This document shows, one piece after another, positions 1 to 7,390 of a stretch of 10,363 nt of DNA (its first letter is position 1; every line of letters starts with the position of its first letter). Made by a program: the position numbers and the translations under genes. This DNA comes from Thalassiosira profunda. Taxonomy: Eukaryota; Bacillariophyta; Thalassiosirophyceae; Thalassiosirales; Thalassiosiraceae. Location of the stretch: positions 1 to 10,363 of the forward strand of contig JALLAP010000784.1 in NCBI GenBank assembly GCA_036939355.1, read 5' to 3'. Under the pieces are notes generated by a model. The model saw only the letters and a list, made by a program, of their open reading frames with translations, had not been told where the DNA came from and did no database searches.

Positions 1-313
1 CTCCGTTCTCCGCCGATTTCGCCGCACGACGCGTTCGCACGCCCCCGCCGCCGATAGAATATTACTCGGCGCGAACAGTAGACCGGCTTTCATGCTTTAG
101 ACTTCGTCTGGGTCCCGATATTGGCCGAGATAGGGCTGTGCGGTCGGTGATGGGTTTGTGTGGGTGCCGACATTTTATGGGAGCGGTTTACTTAGCGGAA
201 GCTAGAAAAACAAGGTACACACATTTTTGTGTGTACCGCGGGTACACACAAAAAGTACACACAAAGTGGTACACACAAATCTCCCTTCCCTAAAACAACT
301 GCCTCTCGAATAC
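1..313. other. Gene-free left edge
   Basis: Apart from the GTACACACA cluster I see no convincing coding region, RNA gene or element here. The first 60 bases are GC-rich and could be the end or promoter of a gene outside the window. The remainder is the distal 3' side of gene A. Confidence 0.4.
214..277. repeat. GTACACACA repeat cluster with perfect hairpin
   Basis: GGTACACACA at 214-223 faces its exact reverse complement at 228-237 across a TTTT loop, giving a perfect 10-bp stem. Three further same-orientation copies follow at 241-250, 255-263 (lacking the first G) and 268-277, spaced 13-14 bases. Five copies in 64 bases is not chance. It could be a binding-site cluster for the promoter of a gene left of the window, a hairpin in a transcript, or a microsatellite-like expansion; the sequence does not decide. 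Confidence 0.7.
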
Positions 314-482
314 AATAAAACATCTCTAGCAACATGAATCTATCACTATCACATCATGCCGCCAAACACAAGCACTCGCAACATGTTCTTTGCTTGAGAT
401 GGCTGGACAGGAGCCCTTTTCCAAATTGCCAATTCCTAGTTCTTTGCAACTTCGTTCTCCGCTACTCAAGTAAATTGGGGTT
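314..482 (-). repeat. 3' flank of gene A, homologous to 3' flank of gene D
   Basis: This stretch aligns by eye with 5132-5283, directly downstream of gene D. Both run from an AATAAAA.CATCT word through a region with CCGCCAAAC and TCGCAACA to TTCTTTGCAACTTCGTTCTCCGCTACTCAAGTAAATTGG. The last ~45 bases are almost identical. The duplication therefore carried the 3' flank as well as the coding region, and the first bases correspond to the C-terminal codons and stop of gene D. In A these lie after a premature stop. Confidence 0.8.
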
Positions 483-1613
483 TTACTCGGTGCCGTTGCA
501 CGTCGCCGCACACCAGTTGGTATTGGGCCCCGCTGGATCATTTCGGTTGGGACAGTTCGTGCGGAAGAAAATGTTTTCGTATGGGCCCCAGTCGTCTATC
601 TCCGCCGATGAGAGAGTAGCATCATAATGGACACCCCAGGCGCAGAGATTTTGGTTGAATGCCCTGGCAGAATTGAACATAAACGACATGTCTGTCACGG
701 AGGCGACATCCCAACCGCTCACGTCCTGATTGAATGCAGTGGCTTCCTCGAACATGCTCCACATTGACGTGACTTTGGAAGTGCCCCAATTGCTCACGTC
801 TCCGTTGAATGCAGTTGCTCCATAGAACATTCCCTCCATTGTCCTGACTTTCGAGGTGTCAAAGTTGCTCACGTCCCCACTGAATGCATAGGCAAAAGCG
901 AACATGTCCTTCATCGAAGTGACTTTGGAGGTGTCGAAGTTGCTGATGTCCCCGTCGAAAGAAGAGGCACCGAAGAACATGCCCTCCATCGAAGTGACTT
1001 TCGATGTGTCCCACGAGGAAAGATCGTCGTTGAAGCCAGCCTTTTCAGGAAACAAATACGACATGTCGGTGACGTTGGAGGTGCACCATGTCCCAATTGG
1101 CCAGCCGTACGTTTGGACGACCTCGCACTCGCTTTCCCCCCTCGCGCAGGCGTCCCCTTCTCTGATGTAATCATCGATGGCGGCTTTCAATTCCCCCCTG
1201 TTCGCGAAGCAACGGAGTGGAGGCGTAAGCGAGGGAGATTCCGAAGGCCACTGGCTGAAGGAGGGGGTCATCGTGGGGCTGTCGCTGGGCATGGTCGAGA
1301 TCGAGGGCGCCTCGCTCGGGAGAAACGACGGATTGGCCGTCGACGGGGCGGCAATTTTTTCGGACGACCCCGCGGCGGCGGCGCCGTCACCGCCGCCCGT
1401 GCCCAAAGCCACCCCCACCGCCACGGCCGCTCCCACAATTGCCAGCGCAAATCCAACCAAGATCTTCCTCTGGTGTCGCTTGGCCCAGTGCTCCTCGCCC
1501 GCGGGCGCCGCGCCAACGGCGGCCGGCGCGGGAGCAGGCTCACCCTCCTCGGCTTCCTCCGGTCCCGGCGGCGGGGCGGTCATCGCCGCCCCCGCCTCGG
1601 TTTGGCGGTGCAT
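483..1613 (-). CDS. Gene A: BspA-type LRR (DUF285) signal-anchored surface protein
   Basis: Complete, intron-free, 376 aa. I start at the ATG at 1613 (MHRQTEAG), not the upstream in-frame ATG at 1895, because all four paralogues share MHR(P/Q) here and homology above it is non-coding flank. Order: Pro/Glu-rich cytoplasmic head (1-43); basic KRHQRK then one hydrophobic helix (51-72) as a type II signal anchor; Gly/Ala linker; short Ser/Pro stalk (about 88-133); N-cap from Cys135 with YGWPIGTWCTSNVTDM; about six 25-residue repeats of the form (V/L)S.(F/W)DTSKVTSM..MF..A..FNGD; C-cap with LCAWG, a lone Cys and WCAATC. DUF285/BspA repeats fold as LRR solenoids and mediate adhesion in bacteria and some protists. 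Here an outward-facing binding role is inferred. NVT sequons suggest N-glycosylation. Compared with D, the final CAA codon is a TAA stop, shortening the tail by seven residues. Confidence 0.88.
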   Translation of the reverse strand: MHRQTEAGAAMTAPPPGPEEAEEGEPAPAPAAVGAAPAGEEHWAKRHQRKILVGFALAIVGAAVAVGVALGTGGGDGAAAAGSSEKIAAPSTANPSFLPSEAPSISTMPSDSPTMTPSFSQWPSESPSLTPPLRCFANRGELKAAIDDYIREGDACARGESECEVVQTYGWPIGTWCTSNVTDMSYLFPEKAGFNDDLSSWDTSKVTSMEGMFFGASSFDGDISNFDTSKVTSMKDMFAFAYAFSGDVSNFDTSKVRTMEGMFYGATAFNGDVSNWGTSKVTSMWSMFEEATAFNQDVSGWDVASVTDMSFMFNSARAFNQNLCAWGVHYDATLSSAEIDDWGPYENIFFRTNCPNRNDPAGPNTNWCAATCNGTE

Positions 1614-1651
1614 CGCAAAGGTCGGAACGTGAGCTGGCTGGCTTCTACCTA

Positions 1652-1690
1652 CAAAACTGCCGATCTTGATTCGTACTACGTAAGTAGCTA
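1652..1690 (-). promoter_or_regulatory. Shared upstream elements of gene A
   Basis: CAAAACTGCC (plus strand) at 1652-1661 lies 39 bases from the ATG, and TCGTACTACGTAAGTAGCTA at 1671-1690 lies 58 bases away. Both recur at all four loci of the array. Here the left arm of the larger near-palindrome (TACTT) is degraded to GATT. A core promoter or 5'UTR role is inferred from conservation and fixed position only. Confidence 0.55.
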
Positions 1691-1815
1691 AACCCACCTG
1701 GGGGTGATTGCAAGTGTATCGTAGCTTATTAGTTCTCCCATGCCCCACGATGAGTTGGATGGCAGCAAGGAATAGGGACAAAGCAACGTAGTAGTGGATG
1801 CGATTCTTTGACAAA
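1671..1815 (-). repeat. Type I 5' flank (upstream of gene A)
   Basis: Matches 7104-7238 upstream of gene D. Both contain the near-palindrome, CACGATGAGTTGGATGGCAGCAAGGAATAGGGACAAAGCAAC, and GCGATTCTTTGACAAA at the distal end. The block then stops abruptly: on the A side it continues into a BspA C-cap relic, on the D side into a copy of the Cys-rich gene's 3' end. It is not shared with C or E. Confidence 0.8.
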
Positions 1816-1876
1816 GCAGCGTTCGGTTGGCATCGGGCCCTTGCGGATAGTTTTGGCTCGGACAGCTCGTGTTCAA
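1816..1876 (-). pseudogene. Relic of a BspA C-terminal cap
   Basis: On the minus strand this short piece reads NTSCPSQNYPQGPDAN, matching the C-cap of gene D (GTNCPSQNDPVGPDAN). The nucleotides ATCGGGCCC and TTTTGGCT.GGACAG match the same part of D. The homologous part then runs into unrelated residues, losing the WCA.TC end, and nothing of repeats or anchor remains. It sits 35 bases beyond the stop of gene B. I read it as the remnant of a lost array member, or of an unequal crossover between B and A. Confidence 0.7.
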
Positions 1877-1910
1877 GATTCAAGACCGCTAGCACACTCT
1901 TTATGGACTG

Positions 1911-3665
1911 TTATCGACTGTTGCATGTGGCCGCGCACCAGTTTGTGTCGGGCCCCCGCGGACTGTCCTGGCTGGGACAGCTCGTGCCAAAAAACATATC
2001 AGTATACCGGGAGGGAACACCTGAATAATGGGCACCCCAAGCGCAGAGGTTTTGATCGAAGGAAGTCGCTCCATTGAACATGCCAGCCATTGACCAAACT
2101 TTGGAGGTGTCGAAGTTGCTGACGTTCCCGTTGAATGCTGAGGCTAGCCCGTTGGATGTGTCCCAAGTGCTCACGCCTCCATTGAAGAAAGAGGCGCTGG
2201 CGAACATCCATCGCATTGAAGTGACTTTGGAGGTTTCCCAGGGCAAGTCCTGATTGAACGACGAGGCTAAAAAGAACATTCTCTCCATATCGGTGACGTT
2301 GGATGTGTCCCAACGACTCACGTCCCCGTTGAACGAAGAGGCCCAAGAGAACATATAAGCCATTGTCGTCACCTTCGATGTGTCCCAACGGCTCAAGTTT
2401 CTGTTGAATGACGAGGCCGACCAGAACATGTACTCCATTGAAGTCACGTTGGAGGTGTCGAAGCTGCTCACGTCGCCGTTGAAGGAAGAGGTTCCTGCAA
2501 ACATATTTTCCATCGAAGTGACTTTGGAGGTGTCGAAATTGCTCACGTCCCCGTTGAAAGATGAGGCAGCACTGAACATGTTCTCCATTGAAGTGACTTG
2601 GGAGGTGTCAAAGTTGCTCACGTCCTGATTGAACGAAGAGGCTCCATGGAACATTTCCCACATTAATGTGACTTTGGAGGTGTCCCACGAGGACAGGTCT
2701 TCATCAAACGAGATGGCTCCACTGAACATTCCCTCCATCGAAGTGGCTTTGGAGGTGTCGAAATTGCTCACGTCTTGGTTGAATGCCCAGGCACTTTGGA
2801 ACATTCCATCCATCGCAGTGACTTTGGAAGTGCCGAAGTTGCTCACGTCTTGGTTGAATGCCCAGGCACTTTGGAACATTCCCTCCATTGTTGTCACTTT
2901 GGAGGTGTTGAAATTGCTCAAGTCCCCGTTGAATGCAGAGGCTCCCGCGAACATGCGCTTCATTGACGTCACTCTGGAGGTATCCCACGACGACAGGTCT
3001 TCGTCGAAACTGGCTTTCCCCTCAAACAATCCCGACATGTCGGTGACGTTGGTTGTGCACCACGTTCCGATCGGCCACCCGTACGTTTGCACGACCTCGC
3101 ACTCGCTTCCCCCCCTCGCGCAGGCGTCCCCTCCGGCTGTGTAACCGTCGACGGCAGCCTGGAGCTCCTCGCTGACCGCGAAGCAGCGGAGTGGATCCAT
3201 TGGCGATCCGTCCGCAGGTTCGGGCGCTGGCAATTCGCTGGGCGGAAGCGAGGGAGGTGCCGAATTTGCAATAGAAACGGAGGCAGACGGACGCTCTGAC
3301 GGATCGACCGAAGATGGCGGGGTGGGCCGGGGCAAGGGTAAAGTCGACCCGAACGGCGGAGAGTCCAAGCTCGCGAAGGACGCTGACGGAGACTCAGTCT
3401 GTCCGGCACTGTCGCATGTTGCTGCGCACCAGTTTGTGTCAGGCCCCGCGGGATCGTTTTGGTTGGCACAGATTGTGCCCAAAAACACGTCGTTGTATGG
3501 GCCAGGTATGGGCCAGAACACGAAGGCCTCATCACCGACAGGGTCATGGTCACGGACAGTAGCATTGTAATGGACGCCCCAGGCACAGAGGTTTTGGTTG
3601 AATGAACTGGCTCCCCGGAACATCTCAAGCATGCCTCTTACAGAGGCAACATTCCAACGGCTCAC
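1911..3665 (-). CDS. Gene B half: second BspA ectodomain of a frame-broken two-domain protein
   Basis: This 584-aa frame has no anchor and its first ATG falls inside a DUF285 repeat, so it is unlikely to start a protein. It continues the ectodomain begun in C (3662-4714) across a one-base shift. Content: last repeat and C-cap of ectodomain 1 (LCAWG, then NWCAATC, to about residue 89); a ~70-residue Ser/Pro linker; an N-cap of ectodomain 2 (about residues 160-215) with CFAVSEELQAAVDGY and YGWPIGTWCTTNVTDM; then about 14 repeats, the longest run here; C-cap ending CNSR. Oddities: two neighbouring repeats share 44 identical bases; one repeat is shortened to DLPWETSK; another lost its middle (DTSNGLASAFNGN). 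It could be part of a pseudogene, or one gene with an assembly indel. Confidence 0.75.
   Translation of the reverse strand: MSRWNVASVRGMLEMFRGASSFNQNLCAWGVHYNATVRDHDPVGDEAFVFWPIPGPYNDVFLGTICANQNDPAGPDTNWCAATCDSAGQTESPSASFASLDSPPFGSTLPLPRPTPPSSVDPSERPSASVSIANSAPPSLPPSELPAPEPADGSPMDPLRCFAVSEELQAAVDGYTAGGDACARGGSECEVVQTYGWPIGTWCTTNVTDMSGLFEGKASFDEDLSSWDTSRVTSMKRMFAGASAFNGDLSNFNTSKVTTMEGMFQSAWAFNQDVSNFGTSKVTAMDGMFQSAWAFNQDVSNFDTSKATSMEGMFSGAISFDEDLSSWDTSKVTLMWEMFHGASSFNQDVSNFDTSQVTSMENMFSAASSFNGDVSNFDTSKVTSMENMFAGTSSFNGDVSSFDTSNVTSMEYMFWSASSFNRNLSRWDTSKVTTMAYMFSWASSFNGDVSRWDTSNVTDMERMFFLASSFNQDLPWETSKVTSMRWMFASASFFNGGVSTWDTSNGLASAFNGNVSNFDTSKVWSMAGMFNGATSFDQNLCAWGAHYSGVPSRYTDMFFGTSCPSQDSPRGPDTNWCAATCNSR
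2764..2882 (-). repeat. Near-perfect 75-bp tandem DUF285 repeat
   Basis: The 44 bases at 2764-2807 recur exactly at 2839-2882, a 75-base step equal to one 25-residue unit. Both encode the MFQSAWAFNQDVSNF repeat core. Other repeats in the ectodomain differ at many positions, so this is a recent unit duplication. It shows how repeat number changes in this family. Confidence 0.85.
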
Positions 3666-4714
3666 GTTTTGGCTGAACGAGCTGGCTCATTGAACATGTA
3701 CGACATGTCTGTCACAGAGGCAACATCCCATTTGCTCACGTCCCCATTGAATGCAGAGGCTCTCTGGAACATTTCAGACATATCAGTCACTTTTGAAGTG
3801 TCCCAACGCCTCACGTCCCCATTGAATGCCGACGCTTCGAACATTGACTCCATCGAAGTGACATTTGAGGTATCCCAGTTGCTGACATCCCCGTTGAAGG
3901 ATACGGCTCCATTGAACATCCAAAACATCGACGTGACTTTGGAGGTGTCCCACAAGGACAGGTCGTCATTGAAGCTGCCTTTGAATTGAAATAATTGAGA
4001 CATGTCGGTGACGTTGGATGTGCACCACGTTCCAATCGGCCAACCGTACGTTTGTTGCAAGCCCTCGCAATCATCGCCTTTTCCTCCCCAGCATGGCCAG
4101 CTAATGTACCTATCGACGGCGGCTTTTAATTCCTCCCTGTCCGCAAAACAACGAGGAGGCATCGTCGGGGACGGAGACGTCGCCGGGGTCGGGGATTTGG
4201 ATGGCCGGTGCGAGGGAGATGCTGCGCTTGCAGTAGCGGACGGGCTCTCCGACGGGTGGTCGGGCGATGGGGCCACGGTCCGCCGGAAGGAGGGAAACCC
4301 CGATGCCGCCGTTGAGGGAGATCCCGAGGCCGCCGAAGGAGACGTGGGCTGGGTGGGACGGGGTCCAGACGAGGGAGACGCCGATGGAGACAGAGAGCTC
4401 GTTGGGATCGACGTGTCAAAGATCGTCGCCCCTGCAGCAGCATCGTCGCCGTCACCCCCTCCAATGCCAAACGTCACCCCGACCGCCACGGCCGCGCCCA
4501 CGATCGCCAGCGCGATTCCAACCAAGATCTTCTTCTGGTGCCGCCGCGCCCAGTGCTCCTCGTCGACGGGCGCCGCACAAAAGGCCACGGGCACCGCGCA
4601 AAAGACGGCCGGCGCGGGGGCAGGCTCGTTCTCCTCGGTTGCTTCCAGCCCCGGCGGCGGGGTCGTTGCCGCCTCCACCTCGGCGGCGCCGTCGTCGTCG
4701 GTTGGGCGGTGCAT
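3662..4714 (-). CDS. Gene C half: anchor, stalk and first BspA ectodomain, frame broken at 3688
   Basis: 350 aa from MHRPTDDDG at 4714; an in-frame ATG 22 codons upstream is not conserved. Order: acidic Pro-rich head with a Cys-containing insert (VFCAVPVAFCAAP) shared with D; RRHQKK then a hydrophobic helix (63-84); Gly/Asp linker; Ser/Pro/Ala stalk (about 98-205); N-cap with CFADREELKAAVDRY and YGWPIGTWCTSNVTDM; repeats LSLWDTSK through VSKWDVASVTDMSYMFN. It then leaves the repeat pattern (EPARSAKT, stop). The plus strand reads GGCTC-ATTGAACAT near 3688 where another repeat (3904-3918) reads GGCTCCATTGAACAT: one C is missing, and the repeat pattern resumes in the frame of gene B. The N-cap is unusual: YISWPCWGGKGDDCEGLQQ moves a Cys relative to the other copies. 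Mutation and 454-type sequencing error are both possible. Confidence 0.78.
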   Translation of the reverse strand: MHRPTDDDGAAEVEAATTPPPGLEATEENEPAPAPAVFCAVPVAFCAAPVDEEHWARRHQKKILVGIALAIVGAAVAVGVTFGIGGGDGDDAAAGATIFDTSIPTSSLSPSASPSSGPRPTQPTSPSAASGSPSTAASGFPSFRRTVAPSPDHPSESPSATASAASPSHRPSKSPTPATSPSPTMPPRCFADREELKAAVDRYISWPCWGGKGDDCEGLQQTYGWPIGTWCTSNVTDMSQLFQFKGSFNDDLSLWDTSKVTSMFWMFNGAVSFNGDVSNWDTSNVTSMESMFEASAFNGDVRRWDTSKVTDMSEMFQRASAFNGDVSKWDVASVTDMSYMFNEPARSAKT

Positions 4715-4751
4715 CGCAAAGGTCGGAATGTGAATGTTGTAGCTGCAAACG

Positions 4752-4820
4752 CAAAACTGCCCATCAGCTTCAGCCTTCACGACTTGGGTAGATAGTACTT
4801 CGTACTACGTAAGCTAGCTA
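4752..4820 (-). promoter_or_regulatory. Shared upstream elements of gene C
   Basis: CAAAACTGCC at 4752-4761 is 38 bases from the ATG. The near-palindrome TACTTCGTACTACGTAAG(C)TAGCTA occupies 4796-4820, 82 bases away, with one inserted C. Both arms (TACTT and AAGTA-like) are present. The match to the other three loci outside coding sequence suggests a promoter or 5'UTR function. Confidence 0.55.
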
Positions 4821-4972
4821 AAAACTTCAAGTCGATTGGGGGTCAACAGAGAGTGAGCACTTCTTACCTGGGCGAAGACAATGGCATTTACAACCACCCC
4901 GGCGGTACCATAGCGGCTTGTTAGGTCAATGCAAGTTGCATTATCGTCATTCTATCAATCCTTTTGGGTTTT
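4793..4972 (-). repeat. Type II 5' flank (upstream of gene C)
   Basis: Aligns with 7941-8118 upstream of E. Shared landmarks are GGGGGTCAACAGAGA(GA)GTGAGCACTTC, AATGGCATTTACA, ACCATAGCGGCTT, GGTCAATG.AAGT and ATTCTATCAATCCTTTTGGGTTT. It is absent from A and D. It lies between gene C and the 3' side of gene D. Confidence 0.8.
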
Positions 4973-5131
4973 GGGGGGTCAGCATGAGGCAGGGGCTGTT
5001 TGGGTATTCTTGTAGCTGGAAAAGAAAGAACTTAGATGCTTTGTGTTACGATCGATTTGTGCACGTCTACCACAAAGCTGATACTGTGTAGTCGAAGACT
5101 GATGGAGATAGTGTCAAATGGTTGCACCCTG
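4973..5131. other. Intergenic between D 3' flank and C 5' flank
   Basis: This AT-richer stretch has no convincing gene, repeat or RNA. It probably contains the transcript end of gene D. No copy of it is seen elsewhere in the window. Confidence 0.35.
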
Positions 5132-5283
5132 AATAAAAACATCTACCTAGTACACGAACATCTATCTATCATCAAGCCGCCAAACGCTCCAAATATTTGC
5201 TCGCAACAGTTCTTCGCTCGAAGATGGCCGGATGGGAGCCTTTTTCCAACTTGCTTCCGAGTTCTTTGCAACTTCGTTCTCCG
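5132..5283 (-). repeat. 3' flank of gene D, homologous to 3' flank of gene A
   Basis: Partner of 314-482. Homology begins immediately after the stop codon of D and ends at GAATAAAAACATCT. Probably 3'UTR and terminator sequence carried along with the gene duplication. Confidence 0.8.
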
Positions 5284-7038
5284 CTACTCAAGTAAATTGG
5301 TGTTTTGCTCAGTGCCGTTGCACGTCACCGCGCACCAATTGGCATCGGGCCCCACTGGATCGTTTTGGCTAGGACAGTTCGTGCCGAAGAACATGTCGTC
5401 GTACATCATCTGATAGTACGCTTTGTAATGAACACCCCAGGCACACAGGTTTTGGTTGAAGGAAGAGGCTCCCTCGAACATCTCCCGCATGTCAAATACC
5501 AAGGCAACATCCCAACGGCTCACATCCTGATTGAAGGAAGTGGCTCCATCGAACATCCACGTCATGTCTGTAACGGAGGCAACGTCCCAACCGCTCACGT
5601 CCTGATTGAACGCAGATGCATCAGCGAACATGCCATACATCGCAGTAACATTGGAGGTGTCGAAGTTGCTCACGTCCCCGTTGAATAGGTAGGCCGAGCA
5701 GAACATCCAAGTCATATCAATGACGTTCGAGGTGTTGAAATTGCTGACGTCCCCGTTGAACGAATAGGCTCCCCGGAACATCCCCCCCATTGAAGTGACT
5801 TTGGAGGTGTCAAAACTGCTCACGTTCCCGTTGAATGCAAATGCTCTATGGAACATCCATTCCATCGAAGTGACTTCCGAGGTGTCAAAGTTGCTGATGT
5901 CTCCATTGAATGCAGAGGCTCTACTGAACATGTAAGCCATCGACGTGACTTTGGAGGTGTCCCACGAGGACAGGTCGTCGTTGAAGCCAGCTTTTTCACG
6001 AAACAAATACGACATATCGGTGACGTTGGATGTGCACCACGTTCCGATTGGCCAGCCATATTTTTGGATGACCTCGCACTCGACTTCTCCGTTCACGCAG
6101 GCATCCCCTCCTGCAGTGTAACCATCGACGGCGGCTTTCAATTCCCCCCTGTTCGCGAAGCAACGGGGTGATTCCGAAGGCCACTGGCTGACGGAGGGTG
6201 TCATCGTGGGGCTGGTTGAGGGTGCCTCGCTCGGGAGAAACGACGGATTGGCCGACGTCGAGGGTGGCGAGGACGGCGAGAGCGATGGCACGGTCGAGGT
6301 GCTCGGGCGGTCCGTGGGCACGCTCGAGGGCACGTGGGACGGCTGGCTCGAGGGTTGTGTGGACGTGGAAGGCGACTCGCTCGGAAGAGAAGAAGGCCTG
6401 GCCGACGTAGACGGTTTAGAGGAAGGCAAATAGGACGGCTCCGTAGAGGTACTCGGAACGTCTGTTGACTGACTCGAGGGCTCTGTTGACGTCGAGGGCA
6501 TGCCGGAAATCGTCGGGGACTCGCTGGGATGCACCGAAGGCCGGGCCGAGATCGACGGCGCCTCGCTCGGAAGGGACGACGGCCGGGCCGAGGCGCTCGG
6601 AACGTTCGTCGGCGCGCCCGACGGCTCCGTCGACGGGGACGGAGACGTCGTCGGGGTCGGGGATTTGGACGGCGCCATCGACGGAGGCGCGGACACGGAC
6701 GGAGGGGGCGTCGTGGCGAGGATGGCGGTGGGCTCCGGGACGGCAAAATTCTCGGACGACCTCGCGGCGTCGTCACCGCCGCCCGTGCCCAACGCCACTC
6801 CGACCGCCACGGCCGTTCCCACAATCGCCAGCGCGATTCCAACCAAGATCGCCTTCTTGTGCCGCCGCGCCCAGTGCTCCTCGTCGACGGGCGCCGCACA
6901 AAAGGCCACGGGCACCGCGCAAAAGACGGCCGGCGCGGGAGCAGGCTCACCCTCCTCGGCTTCCTCCGGTCCCGGCGGCGGGGTCGTTGCCGCCTCCACC
7001 TCGGCGGCGGCGCCGTCGTCGTCGGTTGGGCGGTGCAT
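5284..7038 (-). CDS. Gene D: full-length BspA-type LRR (DUF285) surface protein with long Ser/Pro stalk
   Basis: Complete 584-aa protein and the best reference for the array. Start MHRPTDDDG at 7038. Head 1-58 is acidic and Pro-rich with VFCAVPVAFC; ARRHKKA precedes a hydrophobic helix at 63-84 (type II signal anchor, no cleavable signal peptide apparent). A ~190-residue stalk (100-291) is built from degenerate PSxxPS units such as STSTEPSSQSTDVP and resembles O-glycosylated mucin-like or cell-wall linkers. N-cap 293-338 has four Cys and YGWPIGTWCTSNVTDM. About eight 25-residue DUF285 repeats follow, the last two with WDVA in place of WDTS. The C-cap is 531-584, with LCAWG, NCPSQNDP and NWCAVTC. 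Predicted location is the cell surface or silica-associated wall, C-terminus outside; ligand unknown. DUF285 as adhesion repeat is family knowledge. Confidence 0.92.
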   Translation of the reverse strand: MHRPTDDDGAAAEVEAATTPPPGPEEAEEGEPAPAPAVFCAVPVAFCAAPVDEEHWARRHKKAILVGIALAIVGTAVAVGVALGTGGGDDAARSSENFAVPEPTAILATTPPPSVSAPPSMAPSKSPTPTTSPSPSTEPSGAPTNVPSASARPSSLPSEAPSISARPSVHPSESPTISGMPSTSTEPSSQSTDVPSTSTEPSYLPSSKPSTSARPSSLPSESPSTSTQPSSQPSHVPSSVPTDRPSTSTVPSLSPSSPPSTSANPSFLPSEAPSTSPTMTPSVSQWPSESPRCFANRGELKAAVDGYTAGGDACVNGEVECEVIQKYGWPIGTWCTSNVTDMSYLFREKAGFNDDLSSWDTSKVTSMAYMFSRASAFNGDISNFDTSEVTSMEWMFHRAFAFNGNVSSFDTSKVTSMGGMFRGAYSFNGDVSNFNTSNVIDMTWMFCSAYLFNGDVSNFDTSNVTAMYGMFADASAFNQDVSGWDVASVTDMTWMFDGATSFNQDVSRWDVALVFDMREMFEGASSFNQNLCAWGVHYKAYYQMMYDDMFFGTNCPSQNDPVGPDANWCAVTCNGTEQNTNLLE

Positions 7039-7073
7039 CGCAAGGTCGGAGATGCGCGCTGCGCTGGCTTCAA

Positions 7074-7127
7074 CAAAACTGCCCTCACCACTTGGGTACG
7101 ATGTACTTCGTACTACGTAAGTAGCTA
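7074..7127 (-). promoter_or_regulatory. Shared upstream elements of gene D
   Basis: CAAAACTGCC at 7074-7083 is 36 bases from the ATG, and the 24-base element TACTTCGTACTACGTAAGTAGCTA is at 7104-7127, 66 bases away. Its core TACTT-CGTA-C-TACG-T-AAGTA is an inverted repeat with one bulged base. It is identical to the copy at 7943-7966, although the surrounding flanks belong to different types. Confidence 0.55.
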
Positions 7128-7238
7128 CCCACCACTTTCTTTGATCTTACTTTAGCAATCACTTCTCCCACGATGAGTTGGATGGCAGCAAGGAATAGGG
7201 ACAAAGCAACTTAGTAGTGAATGCGATTCTTTGACAAA
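7104..7238 (-). repeat. Type I 5' flank (upstream of gene D)
   Basis: Partner of 1671-1815, ending at GCGATTCTTTGACAAA. It is followed directly by the copy of the Cys-rich gene's 3' end, so a rearrangement breakpoint lies at about 7236. Confidence 0.8.
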
Positions 7239-7356
7239 AAACGTTCGAGGATGCACATGCACGAGAGCTGCACATCCTCCGGTCTGTACAATCCGTCTCT
7301 ATGCATACAACACATTCTATCTATCACGCGGCTCGTCTCGACAACATCCAAACACG
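7236..7356 (-). repeat. Copy of the Cys-rich gene's 3' end (partner of 8211-8328)
   Basis: Same orientation as 8211-8328, differing by two substitutions and one 3-base indel over about 120 bases. On the minus strand it contains the last codons VFGCCRDEPR followed by a stop, then 3' flanking sequence. Upstream of these codons the homology ends (GCTAGC instead of the exon). It is therefore a truncated copy of the last exon plus 3'UTR, dropped between type I flank and an unrelated fragment. Confidence 0.8.
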
Positions 7357-7390
7357 CTAGCTCGCGTTTCTCCATCCTCTCTCAAAATTT

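Noticed and set aside
1113..1691. Long plus-strand frame (192 codons) opposite the head and stalk of gene A.
   Set aside because: Arg/Gly/Pro-rich shadow of GC-rich antisense coding; the same applies to the plus-strand frames at 4002-4733, 4267-4791 and 6465-7155.
1614..1895. N-terminal extension of gene A to the in-frame ATG at 1895 (94 extra residues).
   Set aside because: The paralogues start at MHR and the upstream part is duplicated flank plus a C-cap relic; the extension has no protein counterpart in C, D or E.
2380..3144. Plus-strand repetitive frames (EVSKLLTS-type repeats) opposite the DUF285 repeats of gene B.
   Set aside because: Their periodicity is the 75-base coding repeat read antisense; the minus strand matches a known repeat family and has caps and conserved Cys.
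7104..7127. Plus-strand GTAAGT in the shared upstream element as a 5' splice donor.
   Set aside because: No plus-strand exon precedes it at any of the four loci, and the array genes lie on the minus strand without introns.
7236..7356. The 120-base direct repeat as a MITE or other small mobile element.
   Set aside because: No terminal inverted repeats or target-site duplication; its content is explained as the last codons and 3' flank of the Cys-rich gene.
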